This document shows, in pieces, positions 1-11,960 of a stretch of 54,717 bases of DNA. The stretch's first letter is position 1. Every line of letters begins with the position of its first letter. Position numbers and translations under genes: made by a program. The stretch lies in assembly GCA_026260175.1 (NCBI GenBank), contig JAKCWW010002645.1:241-54957 (forward strand). Direction: 5' to 3'. Source of the stretch: Reticulitermes lucifugus (lineage: Eukaryota > Arthropoda > Insecta > Blattodea > Rhinotermitidae). The notes below the pieces were generated by a model. The model worked only from the letters and a program-made list of their open reading frames with translations, made no database searches and was not told the DNA's origin.

Positions 1-145
1 CAAGCTGTAAACATGATCGAGTTGAGTGCTAGTGTAGCGGGCTGTAAACATGATCGAGTTGAGTGCTAGTATAGCGGGATGTAAACATGATCGAGTTGAG
101 TGCTAGTATAGCGGGCTGTAAACACGATCCAGTTGAGTGTTGGTG
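1..145. repeat. 37-bp tandem repeat, about 4 units
   Basis: Units start at 5, 42, 79 and 116 and are nearly identical at a strict 37-bp spacing (core GTAAACATGATCGAGTTGAG). The fourth unit is more diverged and fades at about 145. The array touches the window edge, so its true length is unknown. Confidence 0.9.
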
Positions 146-249
146 TCGTGAGTTGGCATCGCTCTAATCCTTCGACTCTCAGTCCGCTTATTAATGCTTG
201 CCTGTTGTGGTTGTCTTTCGTTACGCATAAGTGTTATTCGTAATGTGTA

Positions 250-1330
250 TAACACGTAAAAATGAGGAACATGTAGATGTGCATTTTTGTACGGTATCTT
301 AATGGAGTTGTTTGGTCTGCTGCAACGGAATACTATCGATAACATACGGGTCTTAGAGTTCCATGTCGAAACACATCTCAGAGGCGCGCAGAATTTTTAC
401 GAGACTGGTTCCTTCCCACTTGTGAATGTGGTAAATGGGCAACCACGGCTTGGAGAAGATTGTGTTCTGGATGCAGTGCAACCAGTTCTGCGTACAAGTA
501 GCTCTACGGAAAGTTTCCATGAGGACTAGTACTGCATCGAAACATGTGTGGAGGATTTTGCACGATGATGGTTTCTGTCTGTATCACCTCCGAAAAATAC
601 AAATCGTTTACGACAGAGATTACACCAGCCATGTACAATGTTGCGAGTGGCTGCAATCGCGGCTACAAACTCTGCCTAACATGAGGGTTAGCCTACACGT
701 GGCGGTATTGTCAACATAAGGATTTCTCACTTTCTGGTCCAGCAAATCGACATGAAGTAGTAGGCTTACAGAGGAAGTGTCAACAGTGTTCAGCATTTGC
801 TTCGATGGGATAGCTAGGAAACTACCTACTTGAACAATTCTTTATCGAGGTGCCTATAACAGCAGGTGGTTCTAACAACAGCTGGTTATCACATGACTTT
901 TCTAGAAAACTAACTACCGCTGTATTTTACTCGATTTCCCTCTTGCAACAAGAGGACGAATGTGGATAGAACAACATGAGGAACGCCTCCGTATTTTCGC
1001 AGAAAGAGTACGGAGTACTGGAACGAAAGTTAGGAATTAAGACGGGTAGAAAGAGGCGGGCCGATAGCTTGGCCACCTCCGTCATCCGACTTAAACCCTG
1101 TTAGAAGATTCCCACCCCCCCATCTGGGGTCGCATGAAGTGGGATGTATCACAACGGTAAGCCGGAAACAAAGCAGGAGATGAAGATTCAATTTTGCGAT
1201 GTAACACATTGTCGACGTTTTGAAGAGTGTAGTGCCTCATCTTCAGTGTCAAACAAAGATCTATTGAAACATCGGCAGCTGTATACCAGTTGACACGGCG
1301 TATCGTCCCGGAAGACTTGATTGTGCAATG
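250..1330 (+). pseudogene. Decayed Tc1/mariner-type (DDE_3) transposase
   Basis: This is a fossil transposase of the insect Tc1/mariner (IS630) superfamily. Recognisable blocks occur in the right order but in several frames. An N-terminal DNA-binding part reads ETGSF...NGQPRL (about 400-455). A second helix-turn-helix block reads VWRILHDDGF (about 545-580). A central stretch reads LATRGRMWIEQH (from 942). The late catalytic-core motif WPPPSSDLNP (from 1070) matches the family signature WPPxSPDLxP, and a weak C-terminal tail lies near 1250-1300. The total span fits the roughly 350-codon family length. Frames switch at least three times and stops interrupt, so it cannot make a protein. I could not define terminal inverted repeats; the 37-bp array lies just upstream. 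Confidence 0.75.
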
Positions 1331-3480
1331 ACATCACTGTGGGAACCTCAAATCTCGCAAGAGAGAGGCTTGCGGATTGCACTGTCGAAGCCACTGTTGG
1401 GATAAGAAGAACTGTGGAAGAGTTCAGTGAGACCATTCAGTGGAGCGACACCTGGCAACATGCATGTTGTCACAACGTGATCGTTTCGAAAATCCAGTTT
1501 ACTCCTGAACGTTTTTTGAGATTAACAAAGGTTAACCGAAAATTGTTTCAGTGTTCATTGTTACAATGTTCCAGCTTTCAAGTTTGTAACGGTCTGAAAT
1601 CTGCGTACCGTTTATTGGATGTCTAGAATAAGAATACGTTGTGGAAGTTTTGCCAACTCGTTGCGTAACATTCAGTATGCTGACTTTATAATGCATGGGT
1701 TTGGCGTAAAATATGAAGATACCATGAAGCGCAACTCTCCCCCATGGTATTAATGACCTCTGTTCCGTCTTATGTTTTTTGTTTCACCAAAAATTCGCCT
1801 ACGTCTGTGTCTGGCGCCCCCCAGTCTCCTGCAGTTCTTGTTGACCACACAAGCCGGCACACCGCGTAACGACGGTGGGAAAGCTGCGCCGTAAGTAACC
1901 TCTCTCGAGTGATTGAGGNCCCCCCGGTCTGTTTGCCGCGGGAAAAACGGGCTTCTACTTTCTGTATTGCTTGCCACAACCCTTCTGATCGTTTCAACGC
2001 ATTCATTTCCAACTTAACATTTTTTTTCTTGCAAGGAAAGGAAAATTGTATCTTGCCTTGAAGCACGAGGAATTTACGTGTAGTATCTTCATGTGGCCAC
2101 GTCACGCCTGATTGGTGGTTATGAAACTGTGATTGGCGCTATTGGTTACGATCATTATCGTCGTGTGATGAACCAGTACACCATCTGTCATTTGTATTAA
2201 TAAGTCTTTTTATCGGATGCTGGAACCGCATGTACTAGGACTTATGCAATATATAGTGTACGTAGGATGCAAATTAGCCACTTAAAATGCACCGAGTGTT
2301 TATTTCTATTTCCTTCGCGACACCAGAGTTGAACAGTTTTAATGTATATCGTATCTCAAGAAAAGAAAGAATTGTAATTTAATTTTCTTGTGTACTGAGA
2401 AACTTTAAAGGAACGAGTGACAAATAGTCTTGAAGCAGTTTACTGAAGCTCTCCTTCTCTCATTACGGATAAAGCTGGATTTATTCTCTCTTTCTAATCA
2501 TAGCGCCAGGAATTCGACTGATCATTAATTTGATTGTGAAAGCAATAGAATACACTGTTCATCCTCACTTCCACACCCCGCAGGGTGGGTACCGTCAGCT
2601 GTGCCAAAACTAAGATTTTCTTAACGCAAACTCGCTGCATGGCACGAGCAATGTTCCTGGATCTGTGCCTTATGTGTAATGTTGTGGCTGTCGTTTTTCT
2701 TTCAAAGTTCTCGCTTTCCTGGCGAATGTTGAAGAATGCGATGTACGGAACAAATGCTGCATATTCTTTACATCTTTCCACCGTCCAGAGCCTATTCGAG
2801 TCTCCGTAGTTTCTTCGACATCATCAGAATTTATTCTTTCCTGTAAACCTGTCGTCTCTGGCGTCTCCAGTATAACTACACCTACCACGTAATTAGACAC
2901 GGATAAACATTCGAATCCAATATTTTGTTATTTACAGAAGTAAACAGCTAGTTCCAAAGAAAGTGTTCATAGACTTGAATATGTAGGAATTTTTAAGTGG
3001 CTATTTCACGACGATGTTAGTTGCTGCGATTATGTAGCTGAAGGAATAAGCATAACAGATCGAGGAAAATTTGGAGAATGTCTATCACCGTGACTTCTTT
3101 CTTTGGCCTCAGTATAGTCAAGATTTTGATGCCTGTTACTGTACATCAAGGTTCATTGCCATTGTCACAGAATTCCGGCATTGGATCCCGTCCTGTGCCA
3201 TAATAATCAATTCCACACTGTCACGTCCTTTCACCGTAAGACCTATCTTAATGTTATCTTCCCTTGTGGGTCTACGCCTAATCTTACAAGTGTTTTCGTT
3301 TTTGCTTCAGGTTTTCCGGGTAGAATTTTACACATTTCTCATCTTCTACTTATGCCTAGTTACGATATATATGCTTCCGTTGTGTTAAATTAATGTTACC
3401 GTAGAAGCTACAGTGAAGTTTCTGACTGAGCAAAAGGCAGTGACGTTGTGAGACTGCTGTCGCGATGCCCCTTGAAACTA
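1331..3480. other. No gene recognised
   Basis: CpG-rich unique-looking DNA. Open frames are short (the longest is about 110 codons, minus strand, 1770-2105), match nothing I recognise and show no domain. One ambiguous base sits at 1919 beside a C-run. Confidence 0.6.
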
Positions 3481-3536
3481 CTCCGTTGCCACGTTGGTTC
3501 AAACGTCTGCCTTCTGTAGCTTCTTCAGTTTGGTCA

Positions 3537-3666
3537 TCTGAGTTATGCCACTGTATTGTAGACTTGTTAGGACGTCCATTTTTACTTCCACCCTGAAGAT
3601 GGAAACAGTGTATTCATCCGAAATGTTGGTATCCACCTAACAGACTACACGGTGTCATAACTCAGA
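3537..3666 (+). repeat. Palindromic repeat with hammerhead-like core
   Basis: The left arm (3537-3571) pairs imperfectly with the right arm (3636-3666); the outer ends TCTGAGTTATG and CATAACTCAGA match perfectly. The centre holds CTGAAGA at 3593-3599, an imperfect hairpin, then CCGAAAT at 3618-3624. This order of elements recurs at several places in the window (see findings). It resembles the conserved core of hammerhead ribozymes, which are known in Penelope-like elements, but the fold here is degenerate. Confidence 0.55.
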
Positions 3667-4407
3667 GTGCAAGAATATGAAGCTTCACTGCCACAAAACT
3701 CTGATGAAGTTTTGTTAAATTGTAGAGAAATTAATTTTATTGTTATTGCAACATTGCGTAGGTGGCTTCTGTTAGTATCATTAACCGAGAAGTTTGACTC
3801 AAACAGTAGCACTGTTGTGTTTGGGATGTGCCGGGATACTTACCATCGGTACCTTAACTGACGTTTTCGTGGTTTTTCTCAGCCTCCACTCAAATGCGGG
3901 GATGTTAATAACTTTAATTAGACCACAACGCCTTCCGAATCTGTTCTGCAGTCACCTGTAATCATACCGCTAGACGCCGTATAGCCCGAGATACTGACAG
4001 CATCGTTAAACCATAACTGCCCTAAAGAAATACACAAACAGATAAATAAAACTAAACCATTTTTTTTTTCTTGGTATAATCGTGAACAAAATTTTGTTTC
4101 AATTGTGTTTCAGCTTATGTATACTGAAATTCGTCCCATATGCTATAGTCCTGTTTAATTATATTAAAACCTGCAACTGTAATGATGTTAAAATTATTTA
4201 GTACCTTTTGTAGAAGCTGGTTTGTATGTCTGGTAGCTTTTGAACTAATTTCCCACTTTTTATTAAAGTTAGTAGGACTGTTATGTCGTGAAGATCGCTG
4301 CAAAGCTATGTTTTGGCGGCGGCTTTAGCTTCTGAGGTGAGATCCACTGCTTCTAAGCACGCTCTGATGTCTTGTGAAAATAATGTGGCTGTAGAACTGA
4401 ATGGGCC
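3667..4407. other. No gene recognised
   Basis: AT-rich stretch with a poly-T run near 4061. No coding or repeat signature was recognised. Confidence 0.5.
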
Positions 4408-4662
4408 GATCTCAGTGGCCGCGCGGTCTAAGGCCTGGGTCTGCGGCCGCTCGCTTGCTGGGATTGCGGGTTCGAATCTCGCCGTGGGCATGGACGTCTG
4501 TCTCCTGTGAGTGTTTTGTGTTGTCAGGTAGATATCTCTGCATCGGGCTGCTCACTCGTCCAGAGGAGTCCTACCGAGTGTATGTGTGTGTCTGAGTGTG
4601 ATCGTGAAGCCTCGATAATGAGGCCCTGGCCCACTAGGGACTCTTGTGCCATGGAAAAAATA
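4408..4662 (+). mobile_element. tRNA-derived SINE, family A copy 1
   Basis: The element opens with a tRNA-like head: a box A-like segment (AGTGGCCGCGCGGTCTAAGG) and a box B-like GGGTTCGAATC, the internal pol III promoter pattern. A body shared with the copy at 15512 follows, including CATGGACGTCTGTCTC, an AGGAGTCCTACC block and AATGAGGC, and it ends in an A-rich tail (GGAAAAAATA). I found no clear target-site duplication. Short open frames inside it are not genes. Confidence 0.85.
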
Positions 4663-5820
4663 CATTATAGATGTCTAGGCGGTACTAAAGAACGCCTGTT
4701 AGGTCCGTACTTCCACCTCTGTTACTCTTCCTTGGCACACAGGCAGTTGGGGGGGGGGCAGGTGCGGGTTTCGCAAGAACGCACAGACATGAACGTCTGA
4801 CCCAGCCATTTCTCGCAGGTTTAGCCTCCCATCCTGTCTTTAAATAGATTATTGGAATGAGTAGATTAGCAAATAAACTAAGTTGATGAGAAACTGAAGA
4901 GTCATTCAAGGCTGACAGTTACAGCGCTATCCTGTTGAGACAAAACGCCTTACGGCTATGGGCACGAAAGATGAGTTTCCGGTCTGCATTATAATTAACG
5001 ATTCCATGAGGATGCTTTATAATGATACCAGTGAAATAACGATGTGAGATATTGTTACCCGCGCAGGATATTCGAGTGTGTAATAATGGCTTCATGGTTA
5101 ATGTGTTCCTCATTTGTGGCTATCAGTTTTCGCGTAGTGACCCAGATAAACATTCGCGTGTGCGAAGAACATTTCAACACAGCTTGTTTACCTGGATACT
5201 TTCTCAGACAACTACAACAGTGCTCATTTCTAGGCACCAACACCCAACGTGGAAATGGAACGACGGCTATTGTCACTTTTCATACCGGTTTGACAGTTCA
5301 GTGTTACTCCCGAGGTTTTATTTCTGCACCCTCAAGGGAATGTTGCATAGCACTTTGAAGTTATCGTAATAACTTTCTCTGTAACATTTACTAACCCAAT
5401 GGAGCAATGTCCTTCTTCAAAAGCTAATAGTTGCTCGACTAATCAAGAAGTGACCCGCCTTTCTTGCGCCTGAGTCTGCAAAGTAGTTTTGTTTCCTTCA
5501 GATTTTCCAAGTAATACGAGTATTTTATGTGAATTTTTAATGCCAGCCATGCGTAATATATCCTCCCTCATGTCTTGTTTACGTTGGTTTTTTACCATAC
5601 CGAGATTATTTGTTCTTATATGGTTTCCACGCTTTTCAATATTGTATGGTCTGCTTCTTAAAAACCGCGTTCTTGTGTTATTTCCAATTCGCGTACAATT
5701 CAATATTATATATTTCTCTCAGAGTCAAACTGTGATTGAAGGAGGGCGTCTCGTTTTCAGGCCGTCTTGTAATGCCAAGGAGGGCTAAATTGTTACGGAG
5801 TTCTTGACTTCAATTAAAGG
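4663..5820. other. No gene recognised; poly-G run
   Basis: A run of G bases occurs at about 4750. Two overlapping plus-strand frames of about 105 codons (5044-5369) lack any domain, and no splice context supports them. Confidence 0.5.
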
Positions 5821-6092
5821 AGACGGGATAGCTCAGTTGATGTAGTGATTAGGTTACAGGCTGTGTGGTCAAGGAATTGTGTTTCGATTTTCGACAGGAG
5901 TAAGTTCTTTTCTGTGCTCTGTAGTGTCAAGACGGGGCTGGGGCCCACCCAGCCTGCTATTCAATCGGTACCGCTTGCTCTGTCCCGGGGGATAAAGCGG
6001 CTGGGGCGTGAACCTGACCACTCCCCTCTGTATAGTGCCGAGGTTAACTCATGGCCCTATTCCACCACCACACTCTGTGCCTTCATAATGTA
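5821..6092 (+). mobile_element. tRNA-derived SINE, family B copy 1
   Basis: The head GGGATAGCTCAGTTG is box A-like and TTTCGATTTTCGAC is a decayed box B. The body is shared with the copies at 9418, 18161 and 22687: GGGGCCCACCCAGCC, then GCGGCTGGGGCGTGAACC, then a terminal block CTCTGTGCCTTCAT. It is diverged from the 18161 copy, so it is an older insertion. No target-site duplication was identified. Confidence 0.8.
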
Positions 6093-6912
6093 GTGCTTAA
6101 TGAAGCACAAGCACTGCTTTGCTTTGACTTTATTCAAAAAAGATCGAGGTATGCGAAATATTGTTGTCGCAGAAACTGGAGGGAATTCTAACCGCCGGCT
6201 GATGAAAACTTTATCTGAAAGGCTTGAGAAACAGGTCAGTGGCGAAGAGCTGTTCAGTCGCACTGTGTGCGTAATTGCACGTAAACGAAGTACGTAGGTA
6301 ACGAGCATATCGACTGACCAGACTCCATTTGTTGCCTGCTGCTGTCGTAGTAGATCTGCTGCCGATTCTTGCAGTTCGAGACAAATTAACACGAATTTGA
6401 GCACAAAATAAGGCAATTTAGTTAATTATGAACACTGTGTAATGCATGAGCACTGCCTGTAACCTAGTGAAATTTTATGTAACAGTGCTGGTGTTGTTGG
6501 CGGCCCGGATGAAGTTTCGTGACTACGGTTGAATATGAGCTGTTGATTTATGTGCCTCATTTTCTGAGTAATTTGGATTGAAGCACCATTAAATACAAGC
6601 TTCATATTCTCTTCACTCTTGTATTTAACGTATAGAAAAACGGAAGTGTGCTATTAATAATTTATTGTTGTTACTTGATGCCAAATTTAGCACTGTGTAC
6701 CTTACATTTGGCCACAATAATGTGTGGTTGGTTCAGGTGCAGTCTCGCAAACTGGAAATAGTGCAGAACATCGAGAAGTTAGGAAATGTCCGCAGGGCAT
6801 AACATTTTGGGGCTCGTTTGCTCTGGTATTGTCCATGTGTAAGTTTTCTCCATACCTTTGCCACATATTTACATTAGGTCATGCAAGATTGTGATGTTTA
6901 GTTCGTTAAGTG
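6093..6912. other. No gene recognised
   Basis: Only short spurious frames (up to 119 codons on the minus strand at 6057-6416) with no recognisable domain. Confidence 0.5.
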
Positions 6913-7060
6913 TTTTCGGCCTTAACTCGTACCTCACCGAGAACACTGTCTCATTTCTTACTTTTAGATTGTTAGGCCTACCGGGTTTTTCGGTCTCAGC
7001 TTGTACCTGACAGAGAACACTGTCCCCGTTATAACGACCACATAAATGTAGGCACGTCTT
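6913..7060. repeat. 74-bp tandem duplication
   Basis: Two diverged units start at 6913 and 6987. Both contain TTTTCGG, then GTACCT, then GAGAACACTGTC, all offset by 74 bp. Confidence 0.75.
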
Positions 7061-7079
7061 CATGTAAAATGTTATTTTT

Positions 7080-7250
7080 GTCCGATTTGAACCAAAATCG
7101 GTATGTATCGACAAAATTTGGTTCAAAATCCCAAATTTGAAATTTTACGAATATCCGTCCGATGGGAGTTACGACGTTCTGTGCCGACAGACGAACAGAC
7201 AGATATGACGAGATTAGTCACTTTCGCAACTGCTTCGCAGACGCGCCTAA
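7080..7250. repeat. Possible transposon 3' tail remnant
   Basis: The stretch reads like the non-coding tail of insect transposable elements, with CAAAATTTGGTTC, AATTTGAAATTTTACG and a GACAGACGAACAGACAGA run. This is a pattern impression only; a repeat-library search would decide it. Confidence 0.3.
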
Positions 7251-7354
7251 AATGGGAAGACAAATTTTTAAACAATATATTTTAGTGCGTTCTTTTGTTA
7301 GTGATAGATGTAAAGGAGAAATATTTTCTTACACTTGCTTGTAATGACATCTTG

Positions 7355-7400
7355 CACCTCCGGGACACCTGCTCCTTGAGGAAGGGTGATGGTTACAGTG
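7355..7400 (+). repeat. Fragment shared with the SINE-like unit at 16872
   Basis: CCTGCTCCTTGAGGAA (16 bases) is identical here and at about 16947, suggesting a truncated copy of the same dispersed repeat. Confidence 0.45.
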
Positions 7401-8439
7401 AGCTGCGGGTAACATGAGCGTCATGACAGGGTGGTCTGATTTTGATTGTTGACGAATTAATTTTGTGTTGGTGTAGCTTACATTACACAGGTAATAGCTA
7501 AATATTTAGCTGAGTGATCTTATTTGCCTCCTTTTACACTAAGTAAAAGTTTGACTTTTTAAAACGTGTTCTTAACTGTACCAATTTGTGTCCGTGTATT
7601 TCTTAATAGAATATTGTTCAAGAATGCAGGACTAGACATGGGATACACTTAACGTTGATCCAATTTTGACATCTGTACCGTATGACAACTAACAGCAGTC
7701 TTAGTAAATTTAAAATGAAGCTAGTGCTGAAGTGAACCTCCATTTCTATGAAAGCGAATCCAGTGAAATATGCCTCTCTCCGCACTTTATTTCAGTACGG
7801 CATAATAACCACGTGCTTTGTCACTGAAGATGCGTCTGTTTCATTTGTAGTCGGAAACAAGCTTTGCAGTATAAAGTAAAATTGTCAATTACTGTAAACC
7901 CGAGTCCAACGCGGGGTTATCTTCATCGACATCAGGGCGTTCGGTGAATCCGCGTTGTACAAACTTAATGTTGAGTTATGTTAATGGGGATACGGGAACG
8001 CGGAAGCGGCAAGTCAATAAACAGTGAAACCAGAAATACAGAGTAGTGATTCTTATTTATGAATATAGAGTTTGGTGAGACAAAGAGGGGAGTTACGTTG
8101 CGGGATCAAGAACTGACAGAATATCAGTTTTGCTGAATATTTACATTGTTACATATCCTTAATAAAACAAACCAAGTTTGTTGTACGAGAATGTAAGCAA
8201 AAACAAAACCGTTTTTAGCTTTTTAAGAGTAGTGGGATTTTTGTTGTATGCCACCTCATCGTGTTCGAAAGGTCGCGTGTAATCGAATTGCCCGCGTTTG
8301 GAAAATAGTTGTGCACATTTATTTCGACAAGTATAATCGAATCTGCAGTGGAGGAGGGTTTGCTGTATATCGTTCATAAGATCTGAGGTCTCCGAGACTG
8401 TGAGACTGTAGCCTGCAGTCAGTGACATCGTATTACCTG
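7401..8439. other. No gene recognised
   Basis: A CpG-rich patch at about 7900-8010 contains repeated CGCGG motifs but no coding or element structure that I can name. Elsewhere only short frames. Confidence 0.5.
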
Positions 8440-8516
8440 GTACACGGAGGCACTACGTTCTTCCGAAACGTTGGCACACATAGACCAGACCGCACGGTGT
8501 CATGACCCAAAAGACC
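8440..8516 (+). repeat. 3' half of a hammerhead-like palindromic repeat
   Basis: CCGAAACGTTGG at 8463-8474 is followed by GACCAGACCGCACGGTGTCATGACCC in two blocks, the right-arm sequence also seen at 18050. The 5' CTGAAGA half is missing or unrecognisable, so this is a truncated copy. Confidence 0.5.
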
Positions 8517-8946
8517 TTCGCTAGTTATATCACTCTACTTTTCCTTCACATTTTTATCGTGATGTCTTTCAAATATCGTGAAATCATGTAGCAATTCAGT
8601 TTGGTTGGAGAAGTTAAAGAAAAGATTTTCAAAAGTCGGTATGTTGTAACACCGTATACCAATACAGACGTGAGAATATCTTCGTGAAGGAAGAACTCGA
8701 TTAGGAGTCCAAGAAGGAGGCAACATTAAGAGTTTCTGAGTCAGAACACGTCTGCACCTAATCCTTTATCGATGATAATGATGGTTAAAGTAGATTTTTG
8801 CATTGCATTGAAGCTTCCTTGTTAGCAGATTGTATAAAATCGTTTTCCGAACCTGTTGCTGCTTTACTAACTTAAGGTTTTAATGGTGAATCAGTGTCGA
8901 TATTAGCCATGTTTTTGGGTGCTGACACCGTTCGAAAGTGGGCTGT

Positions 8947-8988
8947 GTTCCCGACGTTTCGGGTGAACGTGCTGCTCACTTCTTCCGG
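8947..8988 (-). repeat. Hammerhead-like core, isolated
   Basis: On the minus strand the order is GAAGAAGTGAGC, a short loop, GTTCACCCGAAAC, then GTCGGGAAC. GTGA and TCAC can form the stem II equivalent before CGAAAC. No flanking arms were recognised. Confidence 0.4.
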
Positions 8989-9417
8989 ATCAAACCTGGA
9001 TGCATCATGTTCCTCCTAAATGTCGGCATCACTCTCCAACACGCTGCCAACACCCAAGAAAAGGATCAACATCGCTGTTGAGATTTTCCGTATCTGCCGT
9101 TATCCATGTAACCACACGTGTAGTGCTGAACAGCGCTACGTTTTTCTTGTTTGTTTTTTTTTTCAACTCAGAGGTTCTTTATTTGCACGTCTGGCGTTAA
9201 CTTAGTTCTGCTCCGTATAGCACTGCTGTTGGCGATTTCAAGATCCAGGATTCAAAGAAACGAGACAAAGCAGTAGTTGCCGTGATGGGAGTGTTCCAGC
9301 GGTCTGTTGTCACCAGTGTCGTAACACAGAAACACGAATTTAAATTCTGACGCCTGAGAAGGAAGTTCTGAGAATTTTAATATTACATTATGAGTGTGAT
9401 TTAACTTATAAACGTAT
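8989..9417. other. No gene recognised
   Basis: Contains a T-run near 9140-9160. Two overlapping short frames have no recognisable content. Confidence 0.5.
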
Positions 9418-9705
9418 GTGGATAGCATAGTCAGGGTATTGACTATGCTATGGGCTGGACAGTCCGAAGTTACAATCCCAGCAGGGGAAAGAGATTTTTC
9501 GCTTCTCCAAAACGTCCAGTCCGGCTCTGGGCCCAATCAGCCTTCTATTTAGTAGGTACTGGGGGCTCTTTTGCGGAGCGTTAAGCGGCCGGGGCGTGAG
9601 CCAGACCACATATTTTCTATCTAATTCCGAGTTTAATGAGTGGGGTTATACCTCCACTCCCTTTGTATGCCTTCATTGCACGTACAAGGAAAATTTTATC
9701 TTTTA
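9418..9705 (+). mobile_element. tRNA-derived SINE, family B copy 2
   Basis: The head GGATAGCATAGTCAGGGTAT matches the family B start. The body follows the same order: CCAGTCCGGCTCTGGGCCCA, GCGGCCGGGGCGTGAGCC, TATACCTCCACTCCC, then GCCTTCAT. It ends with an AATTTTATCTTTTA tail. No confident target-site duplication was found. Confidence 0.85.
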
Positions 9706-10282
9706 TGATATTATGTAATTCGTTTCTCTGTACAGTTCATAGGGTAACCATCCAACTTGTTCCAAACCCGTAATTGTAAGGGGTGTTCTCGTTGTGGGCC
9801 TCTTATCTTCCAACTCAATAGAGAAATTTGGTGTATAGGCTATGTATTGCAACAGAAGTACTTTTACTTGCGAGCACGCACAATACTCTTAAATCCCGGG
9901 ACTTCACTTGCCGAGTACCACGTTCTGCTTCTGTGGCGTTGAATTCTGTTTTATGAAAAATCTGTACATTGATGCCAAACATAATTTGAGTTTTCTTGGA
10001 GGGACGTTAGGCGTGTGAAGCTCCGACAGTTGATGTATGAATAAATATACCAGTAGATTTGCCTGCCGACAGTCGCAAGTGGCAGGTAACTGTAAACAAG
10101 ATAGAAGGCGGTTTCGTTTGTCTCATAACTGCTTCCGTGCTCTTTACTTATGTGTGTATCATTGATTGATTGACCGGTTGATTTGTTGTTTGACTGGTTA
10201 CGACTGATTGATAATGTGTGTAATGTCGACTTGCCTGATCTTATGATTCGCGACAACAACATAAGTAACGGCATGCAGCAAA
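9706..10282. other. No gene recognised
   Basis: No supported coding sequence. A minus-strand frame of 126 codons (9951-10331) overlaps the dispersed repeat at 10283 and is judged spurious. Confidence 0.5.
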
Positions 10283-10425
10283 GTTCTTGAGAAGCTGGTG
10301 GTCCCTCATCAGGCGAAGAAATTCCCCACATTTTAAAGAACCTGAAGATTTATTACTGCGTTCAAAAGATCGCGCCTCTGGTCCCTATCCTGAACCAGGT
10401 GAATTTTTTCGACACTCACACACCC
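10283..10425 (+). repeat. Dispersed repeat D, copy 1 (diverged)
   Basis: Aligns with 11306-11460: AAATTCCCCRCATTTTA, then a block ending TTCATTACTGTGTTC (here TTTATTACTGCGTTC), then TCCTGA. Translated fragments of the other copy read FPAFYGTQRFITVF, a peptide I know as common in spurious insect ORFs from dispersed repeats. Confidence 0.6.
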
Positions 10426-10566
10426 TGTTTCCGTAGGAATCTTGGTCGCATTACGCCCTACTCTTCACCTACTCTCATATCTCCACCATTCAGGTCTATC
10501 CGAAAACTTTGTATGCATTTATGTTCTTTGCTGTTTTGGATTGTTACGCAGCTTATGTTGGTGGTT

Positions 10567-10587
10567 GTTTGTCGACGTTTCGGCATA
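10567..10587 (-). repeat. Hammerhead-like 3' core fragment
   Basis: The minus strand reads GCCGAAACGTCGACAAAC. A weak right-arm remnant (CTGCATGACCCA) lies nearby at 10605. It is a poor copy and could be chance. Confidence 0.3.
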
Positions 10588-10638
10588 GACTCCCCTTTAT
10601 GTGCTGCATGACCCAAATATCGCATCCTCTAGTTTTAA

Positions 10639-10666
10639 TAGCAATAATAATAATAATAATAATAGA
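10639..10666. repeat. ATA trinucleotide microsatellite
   Basis: About eight perfect AAT/ATA units. Confidence 0.9.
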
Positions 10667-11305
10667 TGAAGATTACAAATTATGAAGCTCCACTTTACGC
10701 AGTTGTCCCAACCCCCTGTTACATTGTTTCTGTTAGGTCCAGACATTTTTCTCAACGTTTCGTTCACAAACATCCTTTAGTGGGTACATTTATGTAGTTG
10801 GGGAACAGTTGAAAATCAGTCACATGGCGGTACATTTTGCAAGGACTGTTGAAACAGTGGTAACATTCCTTTAGGATTGGCAATTCGTTACGGCTCATAT
10901 ACTGTAATGAGCAATTCAGCAGAACAGTCTACATAATTAAACTACAGATTTGTTTTTGAGTTGCCTTAGTGTTGTTATGGCGGTGTCATGATCATTGGTG
11001 GATACAGTTCCCGTTGCGTTACAATTAACGTTACGTTATGCATCGTCAGGGGCATAAAAGACCATGATAAAATTTATGCAGCAGCAACCTACATGTTGGA
11101 TAGTTGGTTTTCTGCGTGCCCCCCTCGCACGGCAAGGCAGGCTTCAGGATTTTAGGACGTGCCAGGTGCCGTGTGCTTGTTACGGACGTCTCCCAGGGGT
11201 TCCATGCACCTGAGGTCTTGGGTTGTATTGTATTTACTTCTTTGAAGGACACCAATTATATAATTCGTACGGCATCAAAGTGTTTGATAATCGAACTCCA
11301 TGGGC
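10667..11305. other. No gene recognised
   Basis: No coding sequence supported. The stretch 11100-11260 has moderate GC and may belong to the repeat that follows. Confidence 0.5.
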
Positions 11306-11460
11306 CAGAGTCTTTCTTGAAAACCTAATTCGTCAGCTATTCAAAAAATTCCCCGCATTTTATGGAACCCAAAGGTTCATTACTGTGTTCACGATAATCG
11401 GCCACTTGTGCTTGTCCTGAGGCAGATGAGTCTAGTCCACGCCCTTCCGTCCTATTTATG
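11306..11460 (+). repeat. Dispersed repeat D, copy 2
   Basis: The better preserved copy of the repeat at 10283. One frame reads FPAFYGTQRFITVF across about 11345-11387. It lies in the same orientation about 1 kb from copy 1. The parent element (LINE or SINE tail) cannot be decided from two copies. Confidence 0.65.
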
Positions 11461-11960
11461 GTTTATTTTGGTATTATCTTGCGACCTGCGCCTAGTATTT
11501 CCGATAATCACGCCCGCGCAATATCTTGTTCACACGTGGCCCCACAATTCCATTTCCTCTGCGAAGGACATCAGAAGCCATTAACCTACCGCATTTGCAA
11601 TAAATTGATACGACTTGGCGTGGTGTGTTGGTGCATGTTAGGTTTCTGAACGGTTAGGCCCCCAGGTTTATTGCTAGCAGCCGTGTATATCCGCGTTAAC
11701 AAATGCGTGTGATCGGAATCATGTTCTGTAGTGGCCGTGTAATGTACACTGAGCATGGTCAAGAAGGTGTTCAGTATACTGTAGTAACAGAGTCCTTTTC
11801 GCGCTTCTGTGACTTTATGGCCTGTCTAAAAGCCAGCTGACTGGAGCAGAATGTATGCCCATTCCTTTGGTGTACTGTGACAACACGAGATGATCTCGTA
11901 ATTTCAGTACACCGCAGCTTCTCATAATTAGAAGCTCCAAGCTGCGAACATGTACAGGAC
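11461..11960. other. No gene recognised
   Basis: Short frames only; nothing recognised. Confidence 0.5.

Noticed and set aside
1770-2105. 111-codon minus-strand ORF
   Set aside because: No recognisable domain, contains an ambiguous base, and no splice or conservation evidence.
5044-5369. Two overlapping plus-strand ORFs of about 105 codons
   Set aside because: Different frames of the same stretch, with neither showing family motifs or codon-like periodicity visible by eye.
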